DNA of 64,000 nt from Gymnogyps californianus (lineage: Eukaryota; Chordata; Aves; Accipitriformes; Cathartidae), in contig NC_059479.1 in NCBI RefSeq assembly GCF_018139145.2, positions 3,472,001-3,536,000 on the forward strand, in the 5' to 3' direction. Made by a program: the position numbers and the translations under genes. Below, in pieces: positions 25,201 through 35,051 of the stretch (positions are counted from its first letter, which is position 1; the number at the start of each line of letters is the position of its first letter). The notes beneath the pieces are model-generated. The model searched no databases. It was given only the letters and a program-made list of their open reading frames with translations, and was not told where the DNA came from.

Positions 25201-25900
25201 GATTTTGAGACACAGAAGATTGGTCAGGTTAAGAACAAAACCTGCTCTTAAATATTTGATTCTGATCCCACTCTGTATTCATTTGACTGAGATTCAGAGA
25301 GATTCAATTCTACAATGGATTCAGACTCTCCAGGTCATGCTTCTTTAACAATGGTGAAATCGTAGAATGAGTCCCCGATAAGGCCTTTCCCTCCACTTCC
25401 TATAAAGAACTATAGAATATACTGTAGCTAGCTTCATGAAATAGATACTTTTATTCAAAAAACATTAGGTTCATTGTATTTTCTTTCAACCTCCTTCAGA
25501 GTTGTGAAAAAGTATGGCCAAGAGCCAGCAGACAGTGGCAGTAAGGCTTCAGGACTAGGCTCACTCCTTTGGGAGTTGAAAAATAGATGAGAATTCTGAG
25601 GGAACAGCTTTTGCAAAGTCTATGTGAAATCGGGGGTCAGTAGTTGTACAGATTACTGGCCTTAACTTCCCTATACATCCTAGACTGTCTTCTAAAGAGT
25701 TATTTAGGATTTTTGTTCTTCTAAAGGAGTGGGAGGTAGAGCATCCTGGACTTTGTCAACTGCAAATAGTACTCCAAATGAAAGTATGTACAAATTTGTT
25801 AATTTGCTTCTAAATGAAATGTCTCCAACCTTCTCAGGCCTGTGGTTTAGGGATCAAAGGGTGAAAATGGCATGAACTACCTCAACCAGTTTGGACCAGT

Positions 25901-25948
25901 TCCATTTTTACTCAAAACTCCAGACTGATTTCAGTAAGAAAGGGCAGT
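25901..25948 (-). repeat. Possible fragment of an ancient amniote interspersed repeat (opposite orientation)
   Basis: The words TTTTTACTCAAAACTCCAGA and CTGATTTCAGTAAG resemble TTACTCAGGCAAAACTCCCATTGATTTCAATGG, the reverse of the phrase seen at 16829 and 40301. Family uncertain. Confidence 0.35.
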
Positions 25949-28900
25949 ATGTATGGCTTTCAGAAGAAATGTAGTATTTTAAAAGACAGTATCATAAAAT
26001 TGATATACAATGCAGAATACCCATTGATGCCAATTTCTGTCAATAAGATTTCTATAATTTGAAGATAGTAAAACATTGAAATGTCTAGTAGTATCTGAGG
26101 CAGAAATACCATTCACTTCCTTGGAAACAGAAGCAGGCCCAAATTCTGAATACTAAAATATTATCTGTGTCACGAAGTATTTAAATCTTTATTATTTCCT
26201 TACTGGTTTAGCTATAAAAATATAAAAATATCTATGGAATTTTTAACTATGGTAATTTCTTAATATTTACTCTCACGCTTATAAAAGATATGTACTCCTG
26301 AATGATGTAAATCAATTATCCCCGTATGTGTGAAATGCTGTAACAAGATCAATGAGACCTGAACACAAGGAGGCATCTTAGGATAACAGCTGCAGATGCA
26401 TGCATTCTCTGGGAAAAAAACAAACAAATGAATACACACTGCTCACCCTTATGTTTCTCCCTCCTCCATAGAAAATCCCTGCCATTATCCTTTCCAATTG
26501 TTAAGTGCATAAAAAGAAAACAGGTAGCAGTCCATATATCAGTACGGGCAAAGTACAATAAATGGTCAGTCTTAGAGCCAAGGTAAAATGAATGCTTTGC
26601 ATTCAGTTTTGAAATTTGTTTTTGATGGGACTTAATGGTCAGAGTATACTTACAGCCAAATGCTGTATAGTTAATGCTGTATGGAAAACTGCAACTACAT
26701 ATCTTTACTGTCTAAAATACATATTGGTTTTAAAGATGAGCTCAAGATAATTACTTTCACAATATTAATAATTCTGCCAATTGGATTTCCACAAAGTAGA
26801 TTCAATAAAATACTAAAAATATTTATTCAATAAATCAATTACACTTCTGACTGAGTCTGGATAGCTATAAATTGTTTTCTCATTGGTAAAATGCTGTTTA
26901 TGAAAACCTATTTTCATGGAAATGACTCTTTACGATTTTTATTGGAAAATGCTTTGCAGTTAAACAGAAGATATGAGAATTAATGAAAGGTCCACATGAG
27001 CCTCATATGTTTAAATAAACAAAAAAAGATTATTTTTTTATTGTTGCTTGAAGTAGAATGTAATGTCCATGTTTAAAAATACCAAAAAATATAAAGAAAA
27101 ATTAAATACCTTCTTATCCCACTAGATGGTGGTGCCTTCAGATTAGGGCTGAGATGCTCGAACAGACAGTACAGGAAAACTTTTGCTTTCTTTAGCTGAC
27201 CTGCAAATACAGAGAGTGAGAGATGAGGTTAATCTTGTTCCTCTGGGGATATTAACAAGCATTCAGGTATAATGACTTCCTGAATATATTTGAGTACATA
27301 GTATTGTGTTCATAGTATTGCTATAAAGTGTTTTAACTTCAATACACATCTAATAGTATTAATTTTTCTTCCTGAAGAAGAAAAGGTGCAAACAATATTG
27401 AACCTTAATGATGATTGTATCTCATGTAATACAGCCTTATTATACTAAGGTCCTGGCTTTGCAATTTTACTGCCCTCTATCCTCAATCAAAATCAAAATC
27501 CAGATTAAAGCAGCGAATCATTAGCAACAACTGCACCTTGTGTTCATGTATTTCATGGGAACGATCTTAGAAGTACTACTCACATTTTTATACAACAAAC
27601 ATACTCCTCGCTTTAAGGAGAAAGATATTTACATGTCATTCAGACAAAAAGTGACAGTATCTAAGCATCGAAGGGCACATCTCTTCAGTTATAACAGTCA
27701 AGTGAAATTTTAACGAATAGGAAAAGTAGACGGGACCTTGTTTCAGAGAGTATTTTTGTGCTTTAATTTTCTCAGGTTCCTATAGTAAATGGTCAAATCC
27801 TTCATGCCTCAAGTAAAGCTTGAACTGTTGAGTTCAGTGCAGATTCTGTGAACTGGAGAGCTTGTCTCAAAGGCTGTGTCCGTTGAGGACTGTCTCAAGA
27901 GTAGGCTCAAAATCACACTCAACTATTGTGCAGGGAGGAAGCCTACAGATGCACTCACACAGAGCTGGAACATGATGTTAGAGCATGCAGAGTATTAAAG
28001 GCATAACCATTGCCAGTGAGCTAGCCAGCTGTCAGTCATGCCCAGACAGGCAGTCCAAAGCGAGTCTAGAGTTTCCTGTGTACATGGCAAGCCATGTGGA
28101 CAAATTGCTGTATGCACGTGGTTGCTCCAGAGACCACTCGCTCAAATTTGTGCAAAGGTAGTCAGTGATCGGTTGAAAGCAATTTGAGAGACTTGCACTG
28201 AAAAGAATAAAATAATTCTGAATTGGTTTAATTCTGCTTAAATATTATGATGTACATTGATAGTATGAAAAATTTAACATTAAAATTAAAAGCTGTTTTA
28301 TGGATGAAGAACTCCAGCAAGATAAGCCCTAACATTAGACTTTCCAATTGTTCTTCTTAAAGATGGTGTAACGGTACAGAAAAGTTAAGGATGTCCATAA
28401 GTGTCTTGGAAAAGACAGCATTAATCAAGAATCCCAGACCTCTATTGCAGTCCATAATTGTTGTTGCTCAGTGTATTTTACTTTACATCACCCTGCTCCC
28501 AGGTGATCACCCAATTTATAATACCTAGAGTCATTTAAAAAATAACCCTTTCTGGCACAGTTTGATTCATGTTTATTTGCTATATATTCCCTTCCATTTA
28601 TTCTATTCCTCCTCTTCTACTCTTTCACTTTTCAATTCCCATGTTTGCAACATCTACTCAATTTCCTATATTTCCTTTGTAAGTAAAGTACATCAGTGTA
28701 AGTAGCATCAAAGTGCTGAGGTATGTCAAATGAGTATGATTTCCAAGCAAAGATTACAGACCCAATAGTCCAGATACTTCCACGTAAGAACGTCACAGCC
28801 AAAAAAGGCTTAATCTGCAACTTTTTAATGAGCACCTAACAGGGGAATTCCTTTGTATAAGCAGAGGACTGAGGCAGAAAAATGGATGTAGAAACAGATG

Positions 28901-29239
28901 TGAATGCTCGGTTCTTCTGTAGAGTGTTAATTATTGTGCATGTTAGAATTTTCCCTGACTGTATTAGGGAGAGAAGATCCACTCTTACTTTCTCTAGAAA
29001 GGTGGGTAGGATTTTCTGAAAGACTGAAGAAGCAAAATTCAGTCCAATCATTGTTACTACCATTAGGGGTTGAAATGCAGCATTTGCCAAGAGTGCAAGT
29101 TCCTTTATTTGATCTCTTTGACTGTACCAGTATAACTGCCAATCACAGGAAATAACCTCTAATAACTCTTACTTTTACTTAATAAGGAATACCACATCTT
29201 TAAAACATTAGAAACAGATGTCACTGCATTACTTCACTG

Positions 29240-29420
29240 CTGATGTATGTAATAGAAATGACACACTAATTAATTTAATGCAGTATAAATGTACTGATTA
29301 TTTATCATGGCTGACAATAAAATTATGAAAACATTCAATTACAATCAGTGGTAATTCATTATTTATTGATTCTGCATTATGCACACATTAATACAATACA
29401 TTTAATTACATAAGAGAAGG
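29240..29420. other. Candidate conserved non-coding element, intergenic
   Basis: This is an AT-rich stretch dense in homeodomain- and POU-like words: TAATTAATTTAATGC, CAATTACAATCAGTGGTAAT, TTATTTATTGATTCTGC, ATTATGCA and ATTAATAC. It is free of simple repeats and has no stable open frame. The text resembles vertebrate conserved enhancers, but conservation cannot be measured from one sequence. Confidence 0.3.
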
Positions 29421-31420
29421 GATCATTTTTCTATTGATACTTAGATATTTAGATTCATCAGTTTTACTTAACATCCTTGATGTTTAGGTGGGAAGTTTTA
29501 ATCCACAACTCCAAAAAAAACTCTACTGAAATGTCAGAAATAAATTGAATACAAGTGTCAAGTACTAGTGCGTCTAGAAAAATGTGGGCAATAAGAATGA
29601 CATACTAATTTCAGTCTCTTCTTTTTCTCATGTCAGTGGCCTACATTTGTTAATATAATCATGGTTACTCTTTCCCAAGTAAACCAAGGCATTAAACTAG
29701 AAAAAAAAAATGTTTTTTCTTCCTTTTCAAGCCTTTACTCAGAATTAGCAATATCAGTGGTTTGCATGCTCATGATATAAACTCAAAGATCACTAGGGTA
29801 AGTTAAGAGCTTTAGATTGGGCCCTGAGTAATTTTTTTTTAAGGACTAGGACAATATCATTGTCACTAGGACTCCAGTCAGGCTGGAATTCAGAAAAAAT
29901 GGTGTTTCATTTCGTTATGAATAGGGTGCACTGTAAATGCATCTTTCAGTTATTTTTTCATCCTTCATTTTGGGCCCACAGTTACCTCTGACCCTCATAA
30001 GTCTGTGTTCACATTTGTCCCTCCCATTTATCCCTCCCATTTGTTTTAGTAAAGATCCAAGTTCTTCACTAAAAACTAGCATTTTCTCCTATAATCTACT
30101 CACATTGGACATGCCTATATCAAGTCTATAAAAAATTTCTTTATACTAAAAAAAAAAAATCACCAGGAATCTTTACATCGCAATATCTATGGAATTCCTT
30201 TTTTTATTGTCCTGCCTCATGTTTGGCTACAGTAGACCGAGATAAAACACAAACATCACTATTGAGCTTTCCAGTCTTCTAGAAACAAAATTATTATTAT
30301 TTTTAATTAATTCCCTACTGCTTCACTTAAAATGCTGTCATTTTTTATCATTGTCTCCTCCTAGTCGATTGTGTTGCCCATCATTTTCTCTATAGGATCC
30401 CTGTGAGCCAGTAGCCACGCTTATGCCAGCTGGCAATAAGTAATTTCCAGAACGCTGTTGACTGGCCCTATCTGGAATGACTGGGGCTTTCCTCTCTTCT
30501 CCTGTGTCAGAAAAGAGCTCTTTCACATTTCACTCCAATGGGGCATATGATAAAAACAAAACCAAACAAACATAACAGAACCTTTGCTTGACATTTTGCC
30601 ATACAAACACGGCCAATTTTTATATAGGACTAATATACAATACACCAATATTTCTATAGCTGACAGTGTTAAGAAAACAGAGTATTTTGCATACCAGTCT
30701 AAAAGGAACAGAAATATTGAAACTTTAATTTTAAATAAATATTCTAAAATACTTATTTCAGCTATAGGGAGGCTTACTAGCTTGTACACATTCAAATTAC
30801 ATACTGCTGGACTCCATTCAAATAAACCATCTGGATACTTTATAACTGACAAGATATAACTGTATGATTGTTAGGCTTTAGTAACTTTGCCTTGTCTTTA
30901 ATAAAATTACAGAAAAATAATAATATTCATTGATATAGTTGATTTGTATATGCTTAGTTGAACTGGACAGCTGCCTGGTATTAATTCTCAAACCTTGAGC
31001 ATTTTCTTAGTTTAAGAGCAGTTCTTCTCTCCATGGATAGTCACCTCTCAAGGGTACTGTTTTTACTACAGCCTTTATGATTTTATATTGCTTCATGCCA
31101 CTCCAACTTGCTGGGTGTTGATGCGCAAGGCTTCCTCTGGCCTTGCAAAAATTCAGTCTTATTTAGAAATATGTTTAGCTTATGGAAGACATTAAAGTCA
31201 AAAAGGAAAAAGAATTCTCACAGTGGAATTTGATTGTCACATTAATCTCAAAGCAAAAAATGTCTTTAAAAGGGCAAAGCCAATGAGAAGTGTTTGAATC
31301 TGATTTATTAAATCTCCTAATAGCAATTATGTCCAGAAAATTAACCCCCCAAAGTTTCTATTTGAAGTCAGTTATTTGTTATTTCTATCATTTCCCATAT
31401 ATAAAAATCTCAGACGAGTT

Positions 31421-31497
31421 CAGGGCTCGATTGTACTAAACACTTTGCCGAAGTAAATAGCCCCTGCCCCACAGAGCTTCCAAGCTAAGGTTCTGAT
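31421..31497 (+). repeat. Probable ancient SINE/LINE-tail fragment
   Basis: TTGTACTAAACACTTTGCCG, then AAGTAAATAG, CCCCTGCCCCACAGAGCTTC and CAAGCTAAG follow the order of a widespread vertebrate repeat (TGTACTAAACACTGTACAAA, then a tract of GTCCCTGCCCCAAAGAGCTTACAATCTAA type). The family cannot be settled without a repeat library. Confidence 0.45.
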
Positions 31498-31960
31498 CCT
31501 AGAAAGATGCATGAACTAGTTTAGGAAATATGAGCATTCTTATTGAAAGGTATTCATTTAAACCTAGCTTATGTGAAAATTCTGCCTTAGTTTTAGGCAG
31601 CTAGGCTAGCGGCCCAAAACAAGCAGCTAGTCTTCCTAGAACACACATATAAACCATGGAGAGAGAGAGTGAGGTTCCTCCAGAGTGTAATTTAGATCAT
31701 TTAAGTTAACAAATATAGCAATTTAGTTAGCATACAGTCATCTCCCCTCATCTAAAATGGGATTACTCATAATGCAAAAATATTAAACTTTGCAGAAAGG
31801 GTGCCTAAATAAGCAAGCTTAACAAAAGGAAGGAGAAGATGTCATACACAAGCAGTGCGATCATGGAAATAGTTGAAATGCTCTGTTGCTATTGCTTGTT
31901 TGGTATCCACTTTCCAGTTTTGTTTATACTTTTCTGCTTGCTTTGTTTACTGAATGCTTT

Positions 31961-32104
31961 AGGAGGAAGCTAAAAAAAGGGGGTGGTGGTGAAGAAGTTA
32001 AAGGACTAGGAAAGAAGGAAAGATAAAAGGAGACTGAAAAAAAGTGGAAACAAGAAAGAAGGATGTTGATACAAAAGAAGAAAGGGAAGAGGCTGGGAAA
32101 AGAG
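31961..32104 (+). repeat. Purine-rich (GA/GGAA) low-complexity tract
   Basis: About 140 bases consist mostly of A and G (AGGAAAGAAGGAAAG, AAGAAAGAAGG, AAGAAGAAAGGGAAGAGG) with few pyrimidines. Its complement gives the misleading F/S/P-rich minus-strand frames here. It may be simple-repeat derived. Confidence 0.75.
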
Positions 32105-33204
32105 GTGTAATATAAATACACTGGGAGAAGGTAAGAAGCAAATAACCAATCTGGCCAGTGTGTCCTCGCTGCTGCTGGGTGTGTATCTGTCAGACTGAAC
32201 TCCTTTATATGAAATTTGTCTGAGCATCTTTCAGGTCCACTTGTTCAGGGAGAAGGGACGCACAAAGCTTAGCAGTTCTTGTGTCAACTGACCTGGTTCA
32301 GGTGAAGGAGACATAGGATCTGCCTGGTTCCCAGGACTGTTGGGTTTTACTTGTATGCAACTGAATGAGGTACCATATGGTGCTTCTGGAGGCTGCCTTA
32401 CCGTCAGGCGTGAGGAGAGGACCGATGCCATTGTATCTAAAACACAATTGATGCTGCACTTGAATCTGGAAATTTCAAGCAATTACACGCAAGACCTCCC
32501 GAGAACGGACTTCGCCTCCTGTGACTGATCACCAACTTCCACGTCTGTCACAACCTCCCTCTGTCCTGCTTGTGCAGCACACGCTCCCTTCTCCGGAGGG
32601 GCTTAAGTTTGCTTTAGACCTGAATCACTTGCGATATGCTGCCACTGCCTCCACCGTGTATTCACAGAAAAGAGTAACCACACGTTGTTGGTTTCTCAGT
32701 AAATAAGTGGAAAGTCGGATGTATTATTTACCTAACAGAGACCTGCACTGCCACCCTCTCTCCCCACTCCCCGTCTCTCCCGATTTCTTTCAGCTGTGGC
32801 AGGGCACAGGTGTTTTAACACTGAGGAACGTTACCAGAGCGCAGCGACCGCTGAAACTACCTGGGAAAGGGGGGCGGCCCGTGGACCTACAGCGGGCCGA
32901 CCCAGCCTTGCCCTCCTCTCCCTCAGAGCGCCGGGGCAGCGCCCGCGGGATCCCCTCGCGGCCCAGGGAGAGCTCACCGAAACTTTCCTACCCCGCGGCG
33001 CAGAGAGGGAGCTTTCGGGAGCCGGGGAGAGACGCGAACCGGGCGGGCTCTCCTCACACACCCACCCGCGACGCCGGCGCCTGCTTCACCCCGCCGGCAG
33101 CCTCGACCCAGCCCGGCCGCCTCACGCCCCGCGGCCCAGGTGCTGCGGCCGGCGCTGCCCCGCCCCGCCGCCCGGCAGCCACTCGCCGAGGCCGCGCTGG
33201 AGGC

Positions 33205-33220
33205 GGGCGGGGCGCATTGG
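33205..33220. promoter_or_regulatory. DACH2: GC box plus inverted CCAAT box
   Basis: GGGCGGGGC (33205-33213, Sp/KLF-type) is followed two bases later by ATTGG (33216-33220), an inverted CCAAT box for NF-Y. The pair lies about 200 bases upstream of the DACH2 ATG. No TATA box is seen between it and the ATG; the nearest T-rich word, CTGTTTTTAGTAG at about 33329, is not a good match. Confidence 0.6.
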
Positions 33221-33241
33221 CTGGAGGGCGCTGTCACTCTT

Positions 33242-33257
33242 CCCCCCCCCCCCCCCC
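33242..33257 (+). repeat. Poly(C) run, 16 nt, in the DACH2 promoter
   Basis: An uninterrupted C16 follows CACTCTT, about 160-180 bases upstream of the DACH2 ATG. Such a run can form i-motif or G-quadruplex structures and is prone to length errors in sequencing. Confidence 0.9.
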
Positions 33258-33419
33258 GGCGGCGCTGGGGAGGGGTCTGGGCGCGCGGCTGGCGGCGGCC
33301 GCTGCGTGTGGGAGGGCGGGCGCGCGGCTCTGTTTTTAGTAGTACCGCAAAGAGCGCGGCGAGAGTGCGCGCGAGGGGAGCGGGGCTGAGGCGAGCCGCG
33401 GCGGGGAGCCAGGCTGGCC

Positions 33420-33916
33420 ATGGCTGTCTCCGCGCCGCCCGTCATCGCCGCAACTTCCAGCGGTGGCGCGGGGGGCTCGGCGGGCTCGGCGGGCTTGTTC
33501 CGGGCGGACCCGCTGTACTCCAGCCCCGCGGAGTCCCCGCGCCTCACCAACAGCCTCGTCAACAGTTTCCTCTCCGCCGGCAGCGGCGGGGCCGGCGCGG
33601 GCGGCGGCGGCGGGGGCGGCGGCAACGAGTGTAAGATGGTCGACCTGCACGGGGTGAAGGTAGCCTCGTTCCTCGTGGAGGGGCAGGAGCTGATCTGCCT
33701 GCCGCAGGTCTTTGATCTCTTCCTCAAGCACCTGGTGGGAGGGCTGCACACGGTCTACACCAAGCTGAAGCGGCTGGATATATCGCCCGTGGTGTGCACG
33801 GTGGAGCAGGTCCGCATCCTGCGGGGGCTGGGGGCCATCCAGCCCGGCGTCAACCGTTGCAAGCTCATCACCAGGAAGGACTTCGAAACTTTGTACAACG
33901 ACTGCACCAACGCGAG
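33420..33916 (+). CDS. DACH2: DACH2 (dachshund homologue 2) coding exon 1
   Basis: The exon encodes 165 complete codons plus two bases of an arginine codon, ending AACGCGAG before the donor GTGAGC. The start, GGCCATGG, has strong Kozak context (G at -3 and +4). The protein begins M-A-V-S-A-P-P-V-I-A and has a Ser/Gly-rich leader with a poly-Gly tract at about residues 58-68. From about residue 70 (N-E-C-K-M-V-D) it enters the SKI/SNO/DAC domain (Dachbox-N): G-Q-E-L-I-C-L-P-Q-V-F-D-L-F-L-K-H-L-V-G at about 88-107, and R-K-D-F-E-T-L-Y-N-D-C-T-N-A-R at the end. D-I-S-P-V-V-C-T-V-E-Q and L-I-T-R-K-D are the DACH2 forms; DACH1 has EITPVVCNVEQ and LISRKD, and a far longer Ser/Gly leader. DACH proteins are nuclear cofactors that act with SIX and EYA proteins and recruit corepressors in muscle, limb, eye and neural development. 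The C-terminal coiled-coil Dachbox-C lies in later exons outside the window. Confidence 0.96.
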
Positions 33917-34070
33917 GTGAGCCACAAAACTTTGCTCTTCCTCCGCCCGCCCCGCTCCGCTCCGGCCGCTGGGGGCCGGCGGCCCGCGGGGAGCCGTGCC
34001 CGGGGGTGGGGGGGGCGTCGGGCGCCGTCCCCTCTCCCCTCCCCGCGGGCTCCCGCTCTGTGTGTGTGTG

Positions 34071-34082
34071 TGGGGGGGGGGG
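34071..34082 (+). repeat. Poly(G) run following (TG)n
   Basis: A short TG repeat runs straight into an uninterrupted G tract, then AAAG. It lies about 155 bases inside DACH2 intron 1 and is a potential G-quadruplex on the transcribed RNA. Confidence 0.8.
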
Positions 34083-34200
34083 AAAGTGGGGGGCACCCCT
34101 CAGGGCGCTGCGCGGCCACCCGCCGCCCTGCGCGGGGGAGCCCCGGGCCGGGCCTGGGCGCCGCTTGGGGAGCGGGGGGCTGAGGCGCGGTGGTGCCGGC

Positions 34201-34217
34201 GGGGGGGGGGGGGGGGG
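34201..34217 (+). repeat. Poly(G) run, 17 nt
   Basis: An uninterrupted G17 lies inside the DACH2 CpG island, about 285 bases into intron 1. It can form a G-quadruplex in DNA or nascent RNA and is liable to length polymorphism. Confidence 0.9.
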
Positions 34218-35037
34218 TGAGCGCCGCGGCGGTGCCGACATGGAAAACTTTCCAGGATTCCTCAAAGCCCTGAGATGGCTGGGACCGCCGAGCAGCGGGG
34301 CGATTCCGCGTGCCGGTCTTCAAACTTTTCCCCTAGCAGGGAGAGCCGATAGTTCCCGTATACACTCTTTTATTTGACAAAAAAAAAAAAAGTTTTCTCC
34401 ATTATTTTTGCTCCGCTGAAACTTTCCGTTCTCCTCAGGATTCCTCGCTCCCGAGAGGGTGAGCGCAGGCTGCGGCGCGGCAGCGGGCTGCCGGCCGGCC
34501 GGCAGATGCCCGCCGGGGGAGGCTGGGCGGCTCACGGGCAAACTGTTGCTCGGTATCGTTCCGGAATAATTTTACGTCATGCAATGTAGAGGTCTGGTGT
34601 GGCCGTAGCCCCTGCCCTGTCGTGCTTAAATCACTAAGCCCAGAGCGGGTTGTATTCATGGGAGATCCCTGCTGGGTCCTTCATACTTGGGGTTGTAGTC
34701 CTGGTTTGTGACCTCATAGCTGCTGCCTTTAGAAATGATAATGATCTAATAAACACAAAAACCCTCTCAGGGCTTAGTAGAAATACATAGTGCGGTGGGG
34801 TAGGATGTAAGACAGGGTGCTTGGAGATGACATTTCCTAGTTTAGCAGTTCGTGAGATAGCTCTTCAGAAACATTTGCATTTCAATGTGCTTTCTGTCTG
34901 GCAGGAAACTTTCTTTACAGAGGTTGTTTCGGAGAGCTTTGAGTGCGATATCTGACTTGCAGCATGCAAATATTTAGTAACTTTGTTTTTTGTGTCACTG
35001 TTTCTAACTGCTTAGGACTGAACGTGTTGGGTGTTTG

Positions 35038-35051
35038 TTTTTTTTTTTTTT
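35038..35051 (+). repeat. Poly(T) run, 14 nt
   Basis: A T-only stretch in early DACH2 intron 1, followed by TCTAATAG. No retroposed body is recognised on either side. Confidence 0.8.

Larger units (their letters stand above)
13978..32829. other. Intergenic region between CHM and DACH2
   Basis: This is about 18.9 kb of AT-rich DNA with no exon I can support on either strand. The longest frames, a 138-residue minus frame at 23906-24322 and a 92-residue plus frame at 17545-17823, carry no motif and no convincing splice sites. The region holds homopolymers, a purine-rich tract near 32 kb, degenerate old-repeat words, a possible conserved element near 29.3 kb, and a relatively GC-rich patch at 27780-28160. 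Nothing else stands out. Confidence 0.75.
32830..34560. promoter_or_regulatory. DACH2: DACH2 CpG island
   Basis: A sharp GC- and CpG-rich island of about 1.7 kb surrounds DACH2 exon 1. It extends about 590 bases upstream of the start codon and about 640 bases into intron 1. It explains the many long overlapping frames on both strands, which come from high GC lowering stop codons. Islands of this size are usual at developmental regulator genes. It contains long C and G homopolymers (33242-33257, 34071-34082, 34201-34217). Confidence 0.85.

Noticed and set aside
28836..29155. Three overlapping ORFs on both strands
   Set aside because: Open on both strands at once with no motif, which points to low stop density rather than a gene.
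33336..34265. 309-residue minus-strand ORF across DACH2 exon 1
   Set aside because: Shadow of the GC-rich CpG island. Pro/Arg/Ala-rich with no domain, and antisense to a well-supported conserved exon.
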